In this document: piece after piece, positions 10,201 through 19,512 of the stretch
Layout: each line of letters opens with the position of its first letter
Position numbering within the stretch: position 1 is the stretch's first letter
From: Motilimonas eburnea
Lineage (GTDB): Bacteria > Pseudomonadota > Gammaproteobacteria > Enterobacterales > CBDFNC01
Reading direction: 5' to 3'
NCBI RefSeq assembly: GCF_021295345.1
Contig: NZ_JAIMJB010000002.1
Span: 186,001 to 250,000 of the forward strand
DNA length: 64,000 nt
The notes under the pieces: generated by a model
Databases searched by the model: none
The model's input: the letters and a program-made list of their open reading frames with translations, nothing else
What the model was told of the DNA's origin: nothing
Program-made: the position numbers and the translations under genes

Positions 10201-11800
10201 CGCCATTGAACAAGCGGGTGGCATTGCCGAATACGTGGCTGCCGATGTGACCGACGCCGCCGCCATGGCGCGCGTGGTTGAGCAAACCAAGATGACCTTA
10301 GGCCCGATCACAGGTCTTATTCACGGCGCGGGTGTATTAGCCGATGGTTTAATCGAAAACAAAAAGCTCAGTGATTTTGAGCGTGTATTCGCGACCAAAA
10401 TTGAAGGTCTACACGCCTTATTAAACGCGCTAGCGGGCAGTGAGTTAAAACACATCGCACTGTTTTCGTCGGCCGCGGGTTTTTATGGCAACAAGGGCCA
10501 ATCGGATTACGCCATTGCTAACGAAATTTTAAATAAAACCGCCTTGGCATTAGCTAAGCAGCAACCTCAGGCTCAGGTATTTAGCTTTAACTGGGGGCCA
10601 TGGGACGGCGGCATGGTGACGCCTGAGCTCAAACGCATGTTTGAGCAGCGCGGCGTGTATGTGATCCCCATCGAGGGCGGCGCGCAGTTGTTTGCGGATC
10701 ATTTGTTAAGCACAACCAGTGACACCAATAAGGTGCAAGTGATCGTGGGCACCGACATGAGCGGCACTAAAGAGGACAGCGCGGCAAAAAAGCCCTTAGT
10801 GCAACAAGCCAATCTCACTCATAAAAGTGAAGGTTTGTTGCACGCAGCGCCAGCGTTAAATGCTCAGTACTTAAAAGAACAGTACCTAAATGAACAGTAC
10901 TTAAATAAAGAGTACAGCGAAGCCAAAGTCATCGCGAAGCAAGGTTTTTTACGGGATCACCAAATCAATGGCAATCCCGTACTGCCTACGGTGTTTGCCA
11001 CCGGCTGGATGGCGCAAGCTGCCCAGCGCTGGTTAACGAGTTGGCTAGTCACTGACATGTGTGATTATCAGTTGTTTAAAGGTGTGGTGCTAAGCAAAGA
11101 GCACGCCAGCGCGCAGCTGCAATTAACACTTGAAGTGATAGAAGTGCAAACAGACGAGATCACCTTGCAAGCGCGCATCAGCAGTGAGCAGCAAGGGCGT
11201 CAGGTGTTTCATTACGGTGCCAAGCTAACCTTGCGCCAACAAATGCCGTTTGAGTCTGTTAATAAAGCGCAGCTGGCATCATGGCAAGCCCAAAAAGGCA
11301 GCGCACTAGCTAGCACTTGGTATCAAGATGGCACCTTGTTTCATCAAAACCATTTTTGCATGTTAAAACAATGCATCAGTTTAGATGAGCAACAAGGCGT
11401 ATTTATTGCCGAGCTTGATCCATGTGAAGCCGACTACTTTGCTGATTTTGATGGCCTGCATGGGGGTGACGAGCTCTGTAAAGAGATTAGCGGCAGTGCG
11501 TTATTGGCCGACGATTTGCTCTATCAAACCATGCTGGTTTGGGCCAAGGCCAAGCTGGGTAAAGCCAGTTTGCCGGTTGCTGCCGCTAAGGTGCGCTATT
11601 ATCAGCGCCCGATTGCGGGCCAAGCCATGTATGTGGTTATCGACAAGGTGCAGGCTAACCGCAATGAGCTAATTGCCAACGTGGCACTCGTGGACGAAAG
11701 CGGGCAATTATTGGTGCAAATGGAGCAGGGTAAGGTGGTATTAACCCAAGTCCTTGGTGAAAAGGCAAACACCAAACAGGCAGTGACCAGCCTTGATTGA
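4289..11800 (+). CDS. pfaA: PfaA, multidomain PUFA synthase (KS-MAT-5xACP-KR-DH)
   Basis: A 2503-residue type I polyketide/fatty acid synthase that carries out chain extension for EPA/DHA synthesis. In order: ketosynthase (about 10-460, nucleophile C211 in DAACAGS); malonyl-CoA acyltransferase (about 565-890, S677 in GHSFGE); a low-complexity linker rich in Val/Glu, Gln and Ala/Pro; five tandem acyl carrier proteins with phosphopantetheine sites S1167, S1271, S1377, S1473 and S1572 (LGIDSIKRVEI); ketoreductase (NADPH motif GGAKGVT near 1890, Y2074 in QSDYAIAN); and a C-terminal hotdog dehydratase-like domain with H2224 in DHQINGNPVLP. It is the first gene of pfaABCD and its end overlaps pfaB by 8 bases. 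Five ACPs fall within the family range. Confidence 0.97.
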   Translation: MSTIEKQDKAPIAIVGMASLFAQSEDLGAYWDLIRNKIDAIIDVPASRWQIDDYYDADKSAADKVYCRRGGFLPDIDFDPMEYGLPPNILELTDTSQLLSLVVAKDALIDAGLDEASAEQRNKIGVVLGVGGGQKINHSLNARLHYPVLKKVLLNSGVSEADATMVVEKFKSQYVHWEENSFPGSLGNVIAGRIANRFDLGGMNCVVDAACAGSLAATKMALSELWEGRADVMITGGVCTDNSPQMYMSFSKTPAFTENSVVQPFDQDSKGMMIGEGIGMVVLKRLSDAERDGDRIYAVVKGIGTSSDGKFKSIYAPRPEGQAKALNRAYADAGFAPHTVGLIEAHGTGTAAGDVAEFEGLRQVFAKDNPVKQGIALGSVKSQIGHTKSTAGTAGFIKAALALHHKVLPPTINVNQPNPKLNISESPFYINSETRPWIKGAHPRRAGISSFGFGGTNYHVALEEYTCEHEQAYRLYRAGASVLFKADDRNLLIDELSRVSNQVKQGELELAELLSQYAVQPVATNQARLGLFIDLNQDVAKQLQLALTALQTHQAKAWQQDNAFYREQGENVSGKVVALYSGQGSQYVNMGQSIAQNYPEYRNVLAQFDALLTEQGQASLSSKVMPIPVFNASDKKAQAAALQDTRFAQPAIGALSWSLHKLMQQAGFSADFCAGHSFGELTALAASGVISESDYLSLCVARGSAMAATPADQDSGAMMAVVFKGQTGDELAANTQALTDFIEQSDQLWFANYNSPTQIVVAGTSQAIDDALVALKAKGIKGVKLPVSAAFHTPLVEFAQGPYAKAIEAVKFSPAKTVLSANSTGKNHAKAAAKIKQSYQQHMLSSVRFTDQLNDLYAQGARIFVEFGPKNILSRLVQETLTATDVVSIALNGNSDCSDKQLQLAHLQLAVLGLPLTQLDKYALAPKAKPSKAKSPLTIKLGGQNYLSEATKSNMQQALANGQISQSEPKTIEVVKEVVKEVIKEVPVAVSESANAPVTAQSAPAATINPIADAILAQQQALSQSMAQYQQQSMALQQQFLEQQAQLSHRLLDTLSGQAPVSSPAIAPVAQVQVTAPVAVPVSEPAFIAPEPKMPTAYPVNVPAAPVASSPAPVAPSTSGLNSGLTSGLTLAEIEQTMLNVVADKTGYPTNMLELSMDMEADLGIDSIKRVEILGTVQDQLPTLPTLNPEDLAELRTLGEIVNYMQAQLGDVVPASVAQTANVETANTSSTSLDLTTIQQTMLSVVADKTGYPANMLELSMDMEADLGIDSIKRVEILGTVQDQLPSLPALNPEDLAELRTLGEIVSYMQAQLGDVATAPVSTANNVSANTNTVSGASLDLATIQQTMLSVVADKTGYPANMLELSMDMEADLGIDSIKRVEILGTVQDQLPSLPALNPEDLAELRTLGEIVSYMQAQLGDTAPAQVMTKNDSSLDLATIQQTMLTVVADKTGYPANMLELSMDMEADLGIDSIKRVEILGTVQDQLPSLPALNPEDLAELRTLGEIVSYMQAQLGDVADAPVSTANTNEDSNLDLATIEQTMLTVVADKTGYPANMLELTMDMEADLGIDSIKRVEILGTVQDQLPSLPALNPEDLAELRTLGEIVAYMQAQLGDESGAAATSDAEITEPAKETSVPFQYALMTPLAAPKQAELSAHQGEVILLTDDGHNTGRVAEKLLSKGLTPVVISFAKETVKASSALNSQIERITLADNSETSISELCQQVVANYANITGFVHLQPSDFVSAQFAKPSQQVLQGVFLFAKHLKATLAKAGARFICVVRGDGGLGYNSGLANAELMQMGLAGLCKTLKQEWPHTLCRVIDIDSALVGSEFARSLTAELFDQDVNLSEVAINATGRFTLVAHPAEAAVPSATPAVTPSDVFIVSGGAKGVTNACVVALAKGSQAKFVLLGRSEPIAIPQWATGLTEASELQQAAMVYCQQQGQKPTPASLKKMIQPVLSQLEIDAGIAAIEQAGGIAEYVAADVTDAAAMARVVEQTKMTLGPITGLIHGAGVLADGLIENKKLSDFERVFATKIEGLHALLNALAGSELKHIALFSSAAGFYGNKGQSDYAIANEILNKTALALAKQQPQAQVFSFNWGPWDGGMVTPELKRMFEQRGVYVIPIEGGAQLFADHLLSTTSDTNKVQVIVGTDMSGTKEDSAAKKPLVQQANLTHKSEGLLHAAPALNAQYLKEQYLNEQYLNKEYSEAKVIAKQGFLRDHQINGNPVLPTVFATGWMAQAAQRWLTSWLVTDMCDYQLFKGVVLSKEHASAQLQLTLEVIEVQTDEITLQARISSEQQGRQVFHYGAKLTLRQQMPFESVNKAQLASWQAQKGSALASTWYQDGTLFHQNHFCMLKQCISLDEQQGVFIAELDPCEADYFADFDGLHGGDELCKEISGSALLADDLLYQTMLVWAKAKLGKASLPVAAAKVRYYQRPIAGQAMYVVIDKVQANRNELIANVALVDESGQLLVQMEQGKVVLTQVLGEKANTKQAVTSLD
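7677..9140 (+). repeat. Five tandem ACP-coding repeats inside pfaA
   Basis: Five direct repeats of about 290-320 bp, each coding one ACP domain, lie head to tail. The phosphopantetheine serine codons are at 7787, 8099, 8417, 8705 and 9002. The core of each unit is almost identical in DNA as well as protein, while the linkers (Ala/Thr/Asn-rich) differ in length and sequence. Confidence 0.95.
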
Positions 11801-14072
11801 TAGCAAGATCTCACCTTTCAATCAGGGCGCAGCCCAGAGCGGTACAGCATTAAATGTTAAGACCAAATGGGCGGTCACGGGACTACAGCTGGTTAGCCAT
11901 GGGCTAACCCGCTGTGATTTCGACGACACTTCTAAAAACGCAAACGCAATGGCACTCGACTTAATGGCCGAGTTTGTGTTGCATCTGCGTGATTTGCCTG
12001 CGCGACATACCAAGGCGTGGCGACCTAGATCTGATATCAAGGCAACGGCTTTTATCACCGGCCAAGATGCGCTAGTGACGCTGTGCCAACGCTTGCTAAC
12101 GAAATCCTTGCACACCCAAACGGCGCGAAGCGCTGCCGAGAATTGCGATAATCGGGCATCAATATTGCTGCCCGTGGCAAACTCATCCTTACCGACTTGG
12201 TTAGATAAGCAAAATGAGTCAAATAGAGCGATGGCGCTGGCCATTGAGCTTACGCCCATGCCGCAAGCCTTAGCCAACGGTTTACCGATTTTGGCGCGCT
12301 TAAGCCAGTGCCTAACAAATGAAGCCATTGATGATAAAACTGACCCAGCGGAGCTGCTTGCTATCAAAGCGGGCCATATTGATGATTTAGCCGCCGAGGT
12401 GTTTTATGCCCTGCAATCGTTAAAGCAGCGCGAGCAAGGGGCGACTTATTGGTATGCAGTAGCAGGTAAAACCCGCCAAGTCAGATTAGATTTAGCGCCC
12501 GCTAGCTACCACTCAATCCTATTTGAGCAAGGCAGCATGGCGCCAACGCCTTGGCCTTTGCTGGCTAGTCAAACGCCGAATGCGCCCCTTAGTTGGCAAG
12601 GCTTTTTACCCTTGCTGGCAAGCTCGCATGACGAACTGATTGCAAGGTTACACGCTTTTGCTGCGTTAGATGATGCCCAGCAACTTGCCTTTTGCCATCG
12701 CGCTTATCAGGAATTTCAAGCTCAGCAGCAAGGCTTTTTTAGCCAAAACGCTGACAGCTTATGTTTAGGTGAGAGTTCAGGTGCGAGTTCAAGTGCGAAT
12801 TCTGGTGTGAGTGCTTGTGTGGCCATTGTCGTCGCGCCAGAGCGCAGTGAGATGGCGAAAGAGATCGCCGTGCTGATCAGCCGATTAAATGAATGGCCGC
12901 AGCATGACTTTGCCGCCATCACCACGCCCAGTGGCAGTGTGTGCCGTTATCTAAACGTTAATCAAGCGCAGCAGCTTAGGCCTGATCGCTTATGTTTTGT
13001 CTATCCCGGCGTGGGCACCTGTTATGTCGGTCAATTTGCCCAGCTGCATCGCTATTTCCCTGCGCTGTATCAAGCGCTTGATCAGCAAGGAGAGCTCGCC
13101 GAACTGCTGGCTAATGACGCGTTTGGCACTGATGGCCAAGGCACGGATAAGCTCACGACACTGGCGCAAGCGGGCGTGGGTAGCGCGTGGCTAGTCAGTC
13201 ATTGGTTGGCCAAGTGGCAAGTGAAACCTAAGTTTGCTTTTGGCTATAGCCTAGGTGAAGTCAGCATGTGGGCGGGGCTCAATGTTTGGCAGCAGCCCAA
13301 GGTGCTGGGTGAGCGACTCCGGCAATCTAGCGCCTTTACCTCAGGCATTACTGGCGAACTAAACGGCGTCGCTAAGCTATGGCAACAAACGCCAATTAAT
13401 TGGGCCAGTTATTCGGTGCGTTTACCAGCTAAGCTCACCCCTTGGCTCAATGATAACAACATTGACAGCGCTAAGGCATGGCTGGCCATCAATCACGGTG
13501 ACAGCGGCATTTTGCAAGGGGACGCAGATACCTGTCAGCATTGGTTGCAGCAAAGTGGCTGTCGCGCCATTAAAGTGAATTTTGTTACCGCCATGCATAC
13601 CCCAGCGGCGCGGTTTTATCAGGATGAAATAGCCGCTATTTTCCATTTGCCATTATCAGAGCAAGGAAAGGCTTGGGCTAAAACAACAGATGCGCCAAAG
13701 CTTTATTCCAGCGGCCAAATGCAGCCAGTCAGTTTTGATGCTGGCGCAATCAGCCAAAGCATTCGCGAGTGTTTTTGCCAGCCCCTTGATTTTGCCGCTT
13801 TAGCCCAGCGCGTTTATGATGCGGGCGCGCGGGTATTTATCGAAGTGGGCGCGGGGCGCAGTTGCACCACCTATTTAGACAAAATCTATCAAGGCCAAGG
13901 CCACCTTTGTTTAGCCACTAATAGCAAGAGGCAGAGCAGCTCGCGCAGTGTATTAGGTTTATTGGCGCAGCTGCTCAGCATAGGTTGCCCCGTCGATTTG
14001 TCGGGCCTTTTGTCGGGTAGAGCGGGCCCATCGCCATTTTTATTTTCTCAGTCACAGGACAGCGTAAATTAA
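11793..14072 (+). CDS. pfaB: PfaB, acyltransferase subunit of the PUFA synthase
   Basis: A 759-residue subunit with a C-terminal acyltransferase domain; the nucleophile S486 lies in the GYSLGE motif (about residues 390-740). The N-terminal half is a diverged, ketosynthase/CLF-like region without an obvious catalytic cysteine. PfaB is regarded as a key determinant of which PUFA is made. The start is a TTG at 11793 overlapping the pfaA stop by 8 bases; the first in-frame ATG would remove about 50 conserved-looking residues, so TTG is preferred. The stop shares one base with the pfaC ATG (TAATG), so translation is coupled through the operon. Confidence 0.93.
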   Translation: MIDSKISPFNQGAAQSGTALNVKTKWAVTGLQLVSHGLTRCDFDDTSKNANAMALDLMAEFVLHLRDLPARHTKAWRPRSDIKATAFITGQDALVTLCQRLLTKSLHTQTARSAAENCDNRASILLPVANSSLPTWLDKQNESNRAMALAIELTPMPQALANGLPILARLSQCLTNEAIDDKTDPAELLAIKAGHIDDLAAEVFYALQSLKQREQGATYWYAVAGKTRQVRLDLAPASYHSILFEQGSMAPTPWPLLASQTPNAPLSWQGFLPLLASSHDELIARLHAFAALDDAQQLAFCHRAYQEFQAQQQGFFSQNADSLCLGESSGASSSANSGVSACVAIVVAPERSEMAKEIAVLISRLNEWPQHDFAAITTPSGSVCRYLNVNQAQQLRPDRLCFVYPGVGTCYVGQFAQLHRYFPALYQALDQQGELAELLANDAFGTDGQGTDKLTTLAQAGVGSAWLVSHWLAKWQVKPKFAFGYSLGEVSMWAGLNVWQQPKVLGERLRQSSAFTSGITGELNGVAKLWQQTPINWASYSVRLPAKLTPWLNDNNIDSAKAWLAINHGDSGILQGDADTCQHWLQQSGCRAIKVNFVTAMHTPAARFYQDEIAAIFHLPLSEQGKAWAKTTDAPKLYSSGQMQPVSFDAGAISQSIRECFCQPLDFAALAQRVYDAGARVFIEVGAGRSCTTYLDKIYQGQGHLCLATNSKRQSSSRSVLGLLAQLLSIGCPVDLSGLLSGRAGPSPFLFSQSQDSVN

Positions 14073-17000
14073 TGACCAGTATTGCCATCGTTGGTATCGC
14101 CCATGTATTTCCCGGTAGCCAAGATCTCAACACCTTTTGGCAAAACCTCAGTGAACAGCATGATGCTCGCCGTGAAGTCAGCGCTGCGCGCCAATCTGCC
14201 GATCCCAGCTTATTTGCCGGCAGCAAGGGGCAAAATGACAAACATTACTGCCATCGCGGCGGCTATATTGAAAACTTTGAGTTTGATGCCACTGGCTATC
14301 AGTTAACCCCAGAAGAATTAGCTGGGTTAGATTGTCACCAACATTGGCTATTACAAGTGTGCAAGCAGGCCTTATTGGATGCCAATGTCTCTCTTGGAAG
14401 CAACAAAAGCAGCGACATATCAAATGATATTTTAGCGCGCACCGGCTTGGTGCTTGGCGCCTTATCGTTTCCAACTCAGCAATCCAATCGGGTATTTTTA
14501 CCTCTTTATCATCAGGCACTTGAGCAAGGCTTGCAGCAAGTTCTTGGCAGTGACTTTAAACTCGCGCCGTTTGACCTAGGGTTTGCCAATGGCCCAGTGG
14601 ATCCTAAGCAAGGTTTAAGTGCGGGCTTTAGTGCTTCGCTGGTGGCCAATGCTTTGGGCCTTGGCGCAGGCCACTATGCCCTTGATGCCGCCTGTGCGTC
14701 ATCCCTTTACAGCGTCAAGCTGGCCTGCGATGCCTTAACAGCAGGGCGCAGCGATCTAATGCTGGCGAGCGCGGTATCGGGTTCCGATCCGTTTTTTATC
14801 AATATGGGCTTTTCGATTTTTCAAGCCTATCCCGCCAATGGCATTTCTGCGCCCTTTGATCAGCAAAGCCAAGGCTTGTTTGCCGGTGAAGGCGCGGGTG
14901 TGTTAGTGCTAAAACGCCTAAGTGATGCCCAGCGCGATAAGGATCGCATTTACGCCACCATAGAGGGCGTGGGCTTATCCAATGATGGCCGCGGTCAATT
15001 TGTGCTTAGCCCCAACAGCAAAGGTCAAGTGCTGGCCTACCAACATGCGTATGAGCAAGCCAAACTCAGCCCAGCGCAAGTGGACTACGTTGAATGTCAC
15101 GCCACGGGCACGCCGCTCGGTGACAAGGTTGAGCTAAATTCGATGTCGCAGTTTTTTGGTAATGGCGACAAGGTGCCCCATATCGGCTCGGTTAAAGGCA
15201 ACATTGGTCACTTATTAACGGCTGCGGGCATGCCCAGTATTATCAAAGCCATTTGCGCCATGGAGCATGGCCAAATTCCTGCCAGCATCGGCATTAACGC
15301 GCCCATTAGCTCGGCCAATAAAGCTTGGGGCGAGTCTCAATTAGTGCGACAGTTACAGCCTTGGCCGGTGAACGAGAGTGCAAGGGAACAAGCTGCGCCT
15401 AAACGCGCGGGCGTGTCGGCATTTGGCTTTGGCGGGTGTAATGCCCACTTAGTGCTACAACAAGCGCCAAGCCAGAACAAGATTGACGACTTAACCAGTT
15501 CAAAAGCAACCCCAAAGACCGCAGCCAAACAAAGTGAGCTCTTGATCACCGGCTTGGCTTGTCATGTTGGGCGCGCTGAAAACATGGCGCAATTTGCCGA
15601 GCTACTCAGTGCCAACCAAGATGTGTTTCAGCCACTGCCTCCTTCGCGCTGGAAAGGCATGGAGCGCCAGCTACTGGCTGATAACCCACAAAACCCGCTA
15701 ATGGGCGGATTTATCGACCAATTTGAACTGGATTTTATGCAGTTTAAGGTGCCACCTAATAATGATGACGCCTTGATCCCGCAGCAATTGTTAATGATGA
15801 AGGTAGCCGATCAAGCCCTGCGCGATGCCAAAGTCAATCAAGGCGACAAGGTCGCCGTGCTAGTGGCCATGACCGCTGAGCCTGAAACCCATCAATTTCG
15901 TGGCCGCGTGAATTTACAAACCCAGCTGGCGCCAAGTTTGGCGAAGGCGGGGATCACACTCAGCGATAAAGAGCAAAGCCAGCTGCAACAATTGGCCATG
16001 GATAGCGTATTAGGCGCGGCCAAGCTAAATCAATACACCAGCTTTATCGGCAACATCATGGCCTCGCGCATCGCTTCGCTCTGGGATTTCAACGGCCCGG
16101 CCTTTACTATCTCCGGTGAAGAGCATTCTGTGTATCACAGCTTGCAAGTTGCCCACGACTTATTAGTGCAAGGCGAGGTCGATGCCGTGGTTGTGGCCGC
16201 GGTGGACTTGGCTGGCAGCGCCGAAAATTACGCGTTACGGCAAATGCTGACGTCCGATTTTTATGGACACGTCAGTGACGGCGCCGGCGCTGTGGTGCTG
16301 CGTTTAGCTGATCCTGAAACTGAGCCAACAAACCAGCTCGGCTATGGCAAAATTGTCGACTTAGATTTTGCGCCTAAAGGACAGATCAACAATTGGCAAG
16401 TCAACAGCCAACCTTGGCAACAAGCGCTTAGCCTGTTTGATCTTGCAGGCTGCGACAGTCAGCACTTGTATCAGCAGCAACTGGCCTATTGCCAAGGGTT
16501 ACATCCACAGGCACAAGGGATCCAAAGCGCCCAAGCTACGGGTCACTTATACGCCGCCAGCGGCATGTTTAGCTTGCTCAGCTTGTTAGTAAAGGGCTCT
16601 TTGGTAAATAGATCCGCAGCAGATACCAAAACTCAATCAAGCAAACTGGCGGCCAGTTATCAAGGCGCCATGGATGGCAGTTTAAGCCGCATTGTACTGC
16701 AAACCTTAGACGCGCCGGCGCGCCCATTTAGCCAACCCGAGGCCAACATAAAAGGCCTGATCAAGGCGGTCACCTTAGGTGGGCCATCGATTTCTAACAC
16801 CATCACCGAGCAGGGAAAAACCTTGTCCAAACATGTTTTAACAACTGCGCAGCCAACCCTTGCCTATAGCGAACTGGTTGCCACACGCCAAGCAGGCCTA
16901 AACCAATTTGGCCAGCTCGTTCGCCAGCAAGGGAAACCTTGGCTTGGCGCTAGAACGCAAGCGGCTAAAACCTTTACAAGCAGCGCTGTCCAACCAAAAG

Positions 17001-19510
17001 CGGGCGAAATCTGGAATTACGCCGATCTGGTGGAATACTCAGAAGGCAGCATCGCCAAGGTATTTGGCCCAGATTACGCCATTATCGACAGCTACCCAAG
17101 GCGGGTGCGCTTGCCCACCACGGATTATTTATTGGTCTCGCGGGTAACCAAGCTTAACGCCACCATGAACCAATACAAACCCAGCACTATGACCACGGAA
17201 TACGATATTCCGGTGGATGCGCCATTTTTGGTCGATGGGCAGATCCCGTGGGCGGTAGCGGTGGAATCCGGTCAATGTGATTTAATGCTGATCAGCTACC
17301 TAGGTATAGATTTTGAAAACAAAGGCGAGCGAGTCTATCGCTTACTCGATTGCACCTTAACCTTCTTAGACGATCTGCCCAAAGGCGGTGAAACCCTGCG
17401 TTACGACATCAGCATCAATCACTTTGCTCGCAATGGGGATACCTTGCTGTTTTTCTTCTCCTACGAATGTTTTGTCGGCGATAACATGGTGCTGAAAATG
17501 GACGGCGGCTGCGCTGGCTTTTTCACCGACCAAGAGTTGGCCGATGGCAAAGGGGTGATTAAAACCCAAGATGAGCTAAAGGCCTTGGCTAAGGTTGAAA
17601 AGCAGCGCTTTGAGCCGCTGTTAACTCACAAGGCGACCGCTTTTGATCGCAAAGCGATCAGTCACTTGATCCAAGGTGATTTAGCGGCTTGTTTTGGCCC
17701 TGAGTACCGTGCTAACCCAGGCTCTTCTTTGTGTTTCTCGTCAGAGAAATTCTTAATGATCGAGCAAGTGAGCAATATCGACATTCACGGAGGTCCTTGG
17801 GGTTTAGGTGAGCTGGTGGGTGAAAAAGAACTGGCGCCGGATCACTGGTATTTCCCATGTCACTTTAAAGATGATCAAGTGATGGCTGGATCATTAATGG
17901 CCGAAGGCTGTGGTCAATTGCTGCAGTTTTACATGATGTATCTGGGGCTGCATACCTTAGTGGATGATGCCAGATTTCAACCCATGGCCAATGAACCGCA
18001 AAAAGTGCGCTGTCGCGGCCAAGTATTACCGCAACATGGCCGCTTAGTTTATCGCATGCAAGTCACCGAAATTGGCGTGTCGCCCATGCCTTACGCCAAG
18101 GCCAATATCGACATTATCTTAAATGGCAAAGTGGTGGTGGACTTTAAAAACTTGGGCGTGATGATCAAGGGCAAGGTAGAATCAAAAGCCAAAACCAGTG
18201 CGCCGCTAATGGCGCAAATCCCGGATTTATCTGCGCCAACCATCAAGGGCGTGGTGCCATTAAAGCATGTGCCAGCGCCTGTGGTAGCAGGGGAAAATCG
18301 CGTTCCTGATACCTTACCGTTTACGCCATTTCATTTATTTGAATTTGCCACCGGTGATATTTGTCAGTGTTTCGGTGAAGACTATCGTATCTATGATGGC
18401 CTGATCCCACCGCGTACACCCTGTGGCGATTTGCAGCTCACCACCCGAGTGATTGACGTACAAGGTCAGCGCGGCGATTTAAAACATCCGGCGTCTTGTG
18501 TCGCCGAATACGATGTGCCGGCCGATGCGTGGTATTTTAAGGCCAACAGTCACCCAAGTTATATGCCGTATTCCATCTTGATGGAAATTTCGTTGCAGCC
18601 CAATGGGTTTATCTCGGGCTACATGGGCACCACCTTAGGGTTTCCCGGCACCGAGCTGTTCTTTAGAAACTTAGACGGTCAAGGCGAGCTACTGCGCGAG
18701 GTCGACTTACGCGGTAAAACCATAGTCAACGAATCGCTGCTCAAATCCACCGTGATCGCCGGTACCAACATTATTCAAAGTTTTGACTTTGTGCTGTCCA
18801 CTGATGGCGAGCCTTTCTATCGCGGCAGCGCCGTGTTTGGTTATTTCAAAGCCGAGGCATTAACCCATCAGCTGGGCTTAGATAATGGCAAGGTGCGCCA
18901 AGCTTGGTATTTAGAGCAAGACGCGCAAACCTTAGGCACCAGCCAAATGCCGTTACGCATCGATCTGAGTGACAAACAAAACCCCTTGTTTGCCCTTGAT
19001 CCTAAGCGACCTCATTATCGGCTTGCGGGCGGGCGGTTAAACTTTGTTGATACGGTTTATTTACTGCCAAACAGCGGCACCCATCAATTGGGCTATTGTT
19101 ACGCCGAGCGCACTATCGATCCCAGTGATTGGTTCTTCCAATTCCATTTCCATCAAGATCCCGTGATGCCGGGCTCGTTGGGCGTTGAAGCCATTATTGA
19201 AGTGATGCAAGTATTTGCCCTAAACCAAGATTTAGGCGATAAGCTGATTTCACCGCGATTTATGCCGCTGCTGAGTAACGTGAAGTGGAAATACCGCGGC
19301 CAAATTAACCCGCTAAACACCTTGATGAATATTAACGTGCAGATCACTAACGTGATCCGCGAGCCAAATCAAGTCACCTTGATTGCCAACGCCGATTTAT
19401 CTAAAGACGGTCTGCGCATTTATGAAGTGACCGACATTGCACTTTGCATCAAAGCAAGCGAAACAGATAAGGGCAGTGCATCTAGCGACTGCGCTAATAA
19501 GAGCGAATAA
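14072..19510 (+). CDS. pfaC: PfaC, PUFA synthase subunit (KS-CLF-DH-DH)
   Basis: An 1812-residue subunit. It contains a ketosynthase (about 1-460, C208 in DAACASS), then a second ketosynthase-like chain-length-factor domain (about 480-900) in which the cysteine is replaced by E684 (SGEEHSV). Two FabA-type dehydratase/isomerase hotdog domains follow, with active histidines H1264 (HFKDDQVMAG) and H1692 (HFHQDPVMPG). The FabA-like domains introduce and isomerise the cis double bonds that make the product polyunsaturated. The first FabA motif has drifted (DQVMAG) relative to the second. The gene is coupled to pfaB by a one-base overlap and lies 2 bp from pfaD. Confidence 0.96.
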   Translation: MTSIAIVGIAHVFPGSQDLNTFWQNLSEQHDARREVSAARQSADPSLFAGSKGQNDKHYCHRGGYIENFEFDATGYQLTPEELAGLDCHQHWLLQVCKQALLDANVSLGSNKSSDISNDILARTGLVLGALSFPTQQSNRVFLPLYHQALEQGLQQVLGSDFKLAPFDLGFANGPVDPKQGLSAGFSASLVANALGLGAGHYALDAACASSLYSVKLACDALTAGRSDLMLASAVSGSDPFFINMGFSIFQAYPANGISAPFDQQSQGLFAGEGAGVLVLKRLSDAQRDKDRIYATIEGVGLSNDGRGQFVLSPNSKGQVLAYQHAYEQAKLSPAQVDYVECHATGTPLGDKVELNSMSQFFGNGDKVPHIGSVKGNIGHLLTAAGMPSIIKAICAMEHGQIPASIGINAPISSANKAWGESQLVRQLQPWPVNESAREQAAPKRAGVSAFGFGGCNAHLVLQQAPSQNKIDDLTSSKATPKTAAKQSELLITGLACHVGRAENMAQFAELLSANQDVFQPLPPSRWKGMERQLLADNPQNPLMGGFIDQFELDFMQFKVPPNNDDALIPQQLLMMKVADQALRDAKVNQGDKVAVLVAMTAEPETHQFRGRVNLQTQLAPSLAKAGITLSDKEQSQLQQLAMDSVLGAAKLNQYTSFIGNIMASRIASLWDFNGPAFTISGEEHSVYHSLQVAHDLLVQGEVDAVVVAAVDLAGSAENYALRQMLTSDFYGHVSDGAGAVVLRLADPETEPTNQLGYGKIVDLDFAPKGQINNWQVNSQPWQQALSLFDLAGCDSQHLYQQQLAYCQGLHPQAQGIQSAQATGHLYAASGMFSLLSLLVKGSLVNRSAADTKTQSSKLAASYQGAMDGSLSRIVLQTLDAPARPFSQPEANIKGLIKAVTLGGPSISNTITEQGKTLSKHVLTTAQPTLAYSELVATRQAGLNQFGQLVRQQGKPWLGARTQAAKTFTSSAVQPKAGEIWNYADLVEYSEGSIAKVFGPDYAIIDSYPRRVRLPTTDYLLVSRVTKLNATMNQYKPSTMTTEYDIPVDAPFLVDGQIPWAVAVESGQCDLMLISYLGIDFENKGERVYRLLDCTLTFLDDLPKGGETLRYDISINHFARNGDTLLFFFSYECFVGDNMVLKMDGGCAGFFTDQELADGKGVIKTQDELKALAKVEKQRFEPLLTHKATAFDRKAISHLIQGDLAACFGPEYRANPGSSLCFSSEKFLMIEQVSNIDIHGGPWGLGELVGEKELAPDHWYFPCHFKDDQVMAGSLMAEGCGQLLQFYMMYLGLHTLVDDARFQPMANEPQKVRCRGQVLPQHGRLVYRMQVTEIGVSPMPYAKANIDIILNGKVVVDFKNLGVMIKGKVESKAKTSAPLMAQIPDLSAPTIKGVVPLKHVPAPVVAGENRVPDTLPFTPFHLFEFATGDICQCFGEDYRIYDGLIPPRTPCGDLQLTTRVIDVQGQRGDLKHPASCVAEYDVPADAWYFKANSHPSYMPYSILMEISLQPNGFISGYMGTTLGFPGTELFFRNLDGQGELLREVDLRGKTIVNESLLKSTVIAGTNIIQSFDFVLSTDGEPFYRGSAVFGYFKAEALTHQLGLDNGKVRQAWYLEQDAQTLGTSQMPLRIDLSDKQNPLFALDPKRPHYRLAGGRLNFVDTVYLLPNSGTHQLGYCYAERTIDPSDWFFQFHFHQDPVMPGSLGVEAIIEVMQVFALNQDLGDKLISPRFMPLLSNVKWKYRGQINPLNTLMNINVQITNVIREPNQVTLIANADLSKDGLRIYEVTDIALCIKASETDKGSASSDCANKSE

Positions 19511-19512
19511 TC

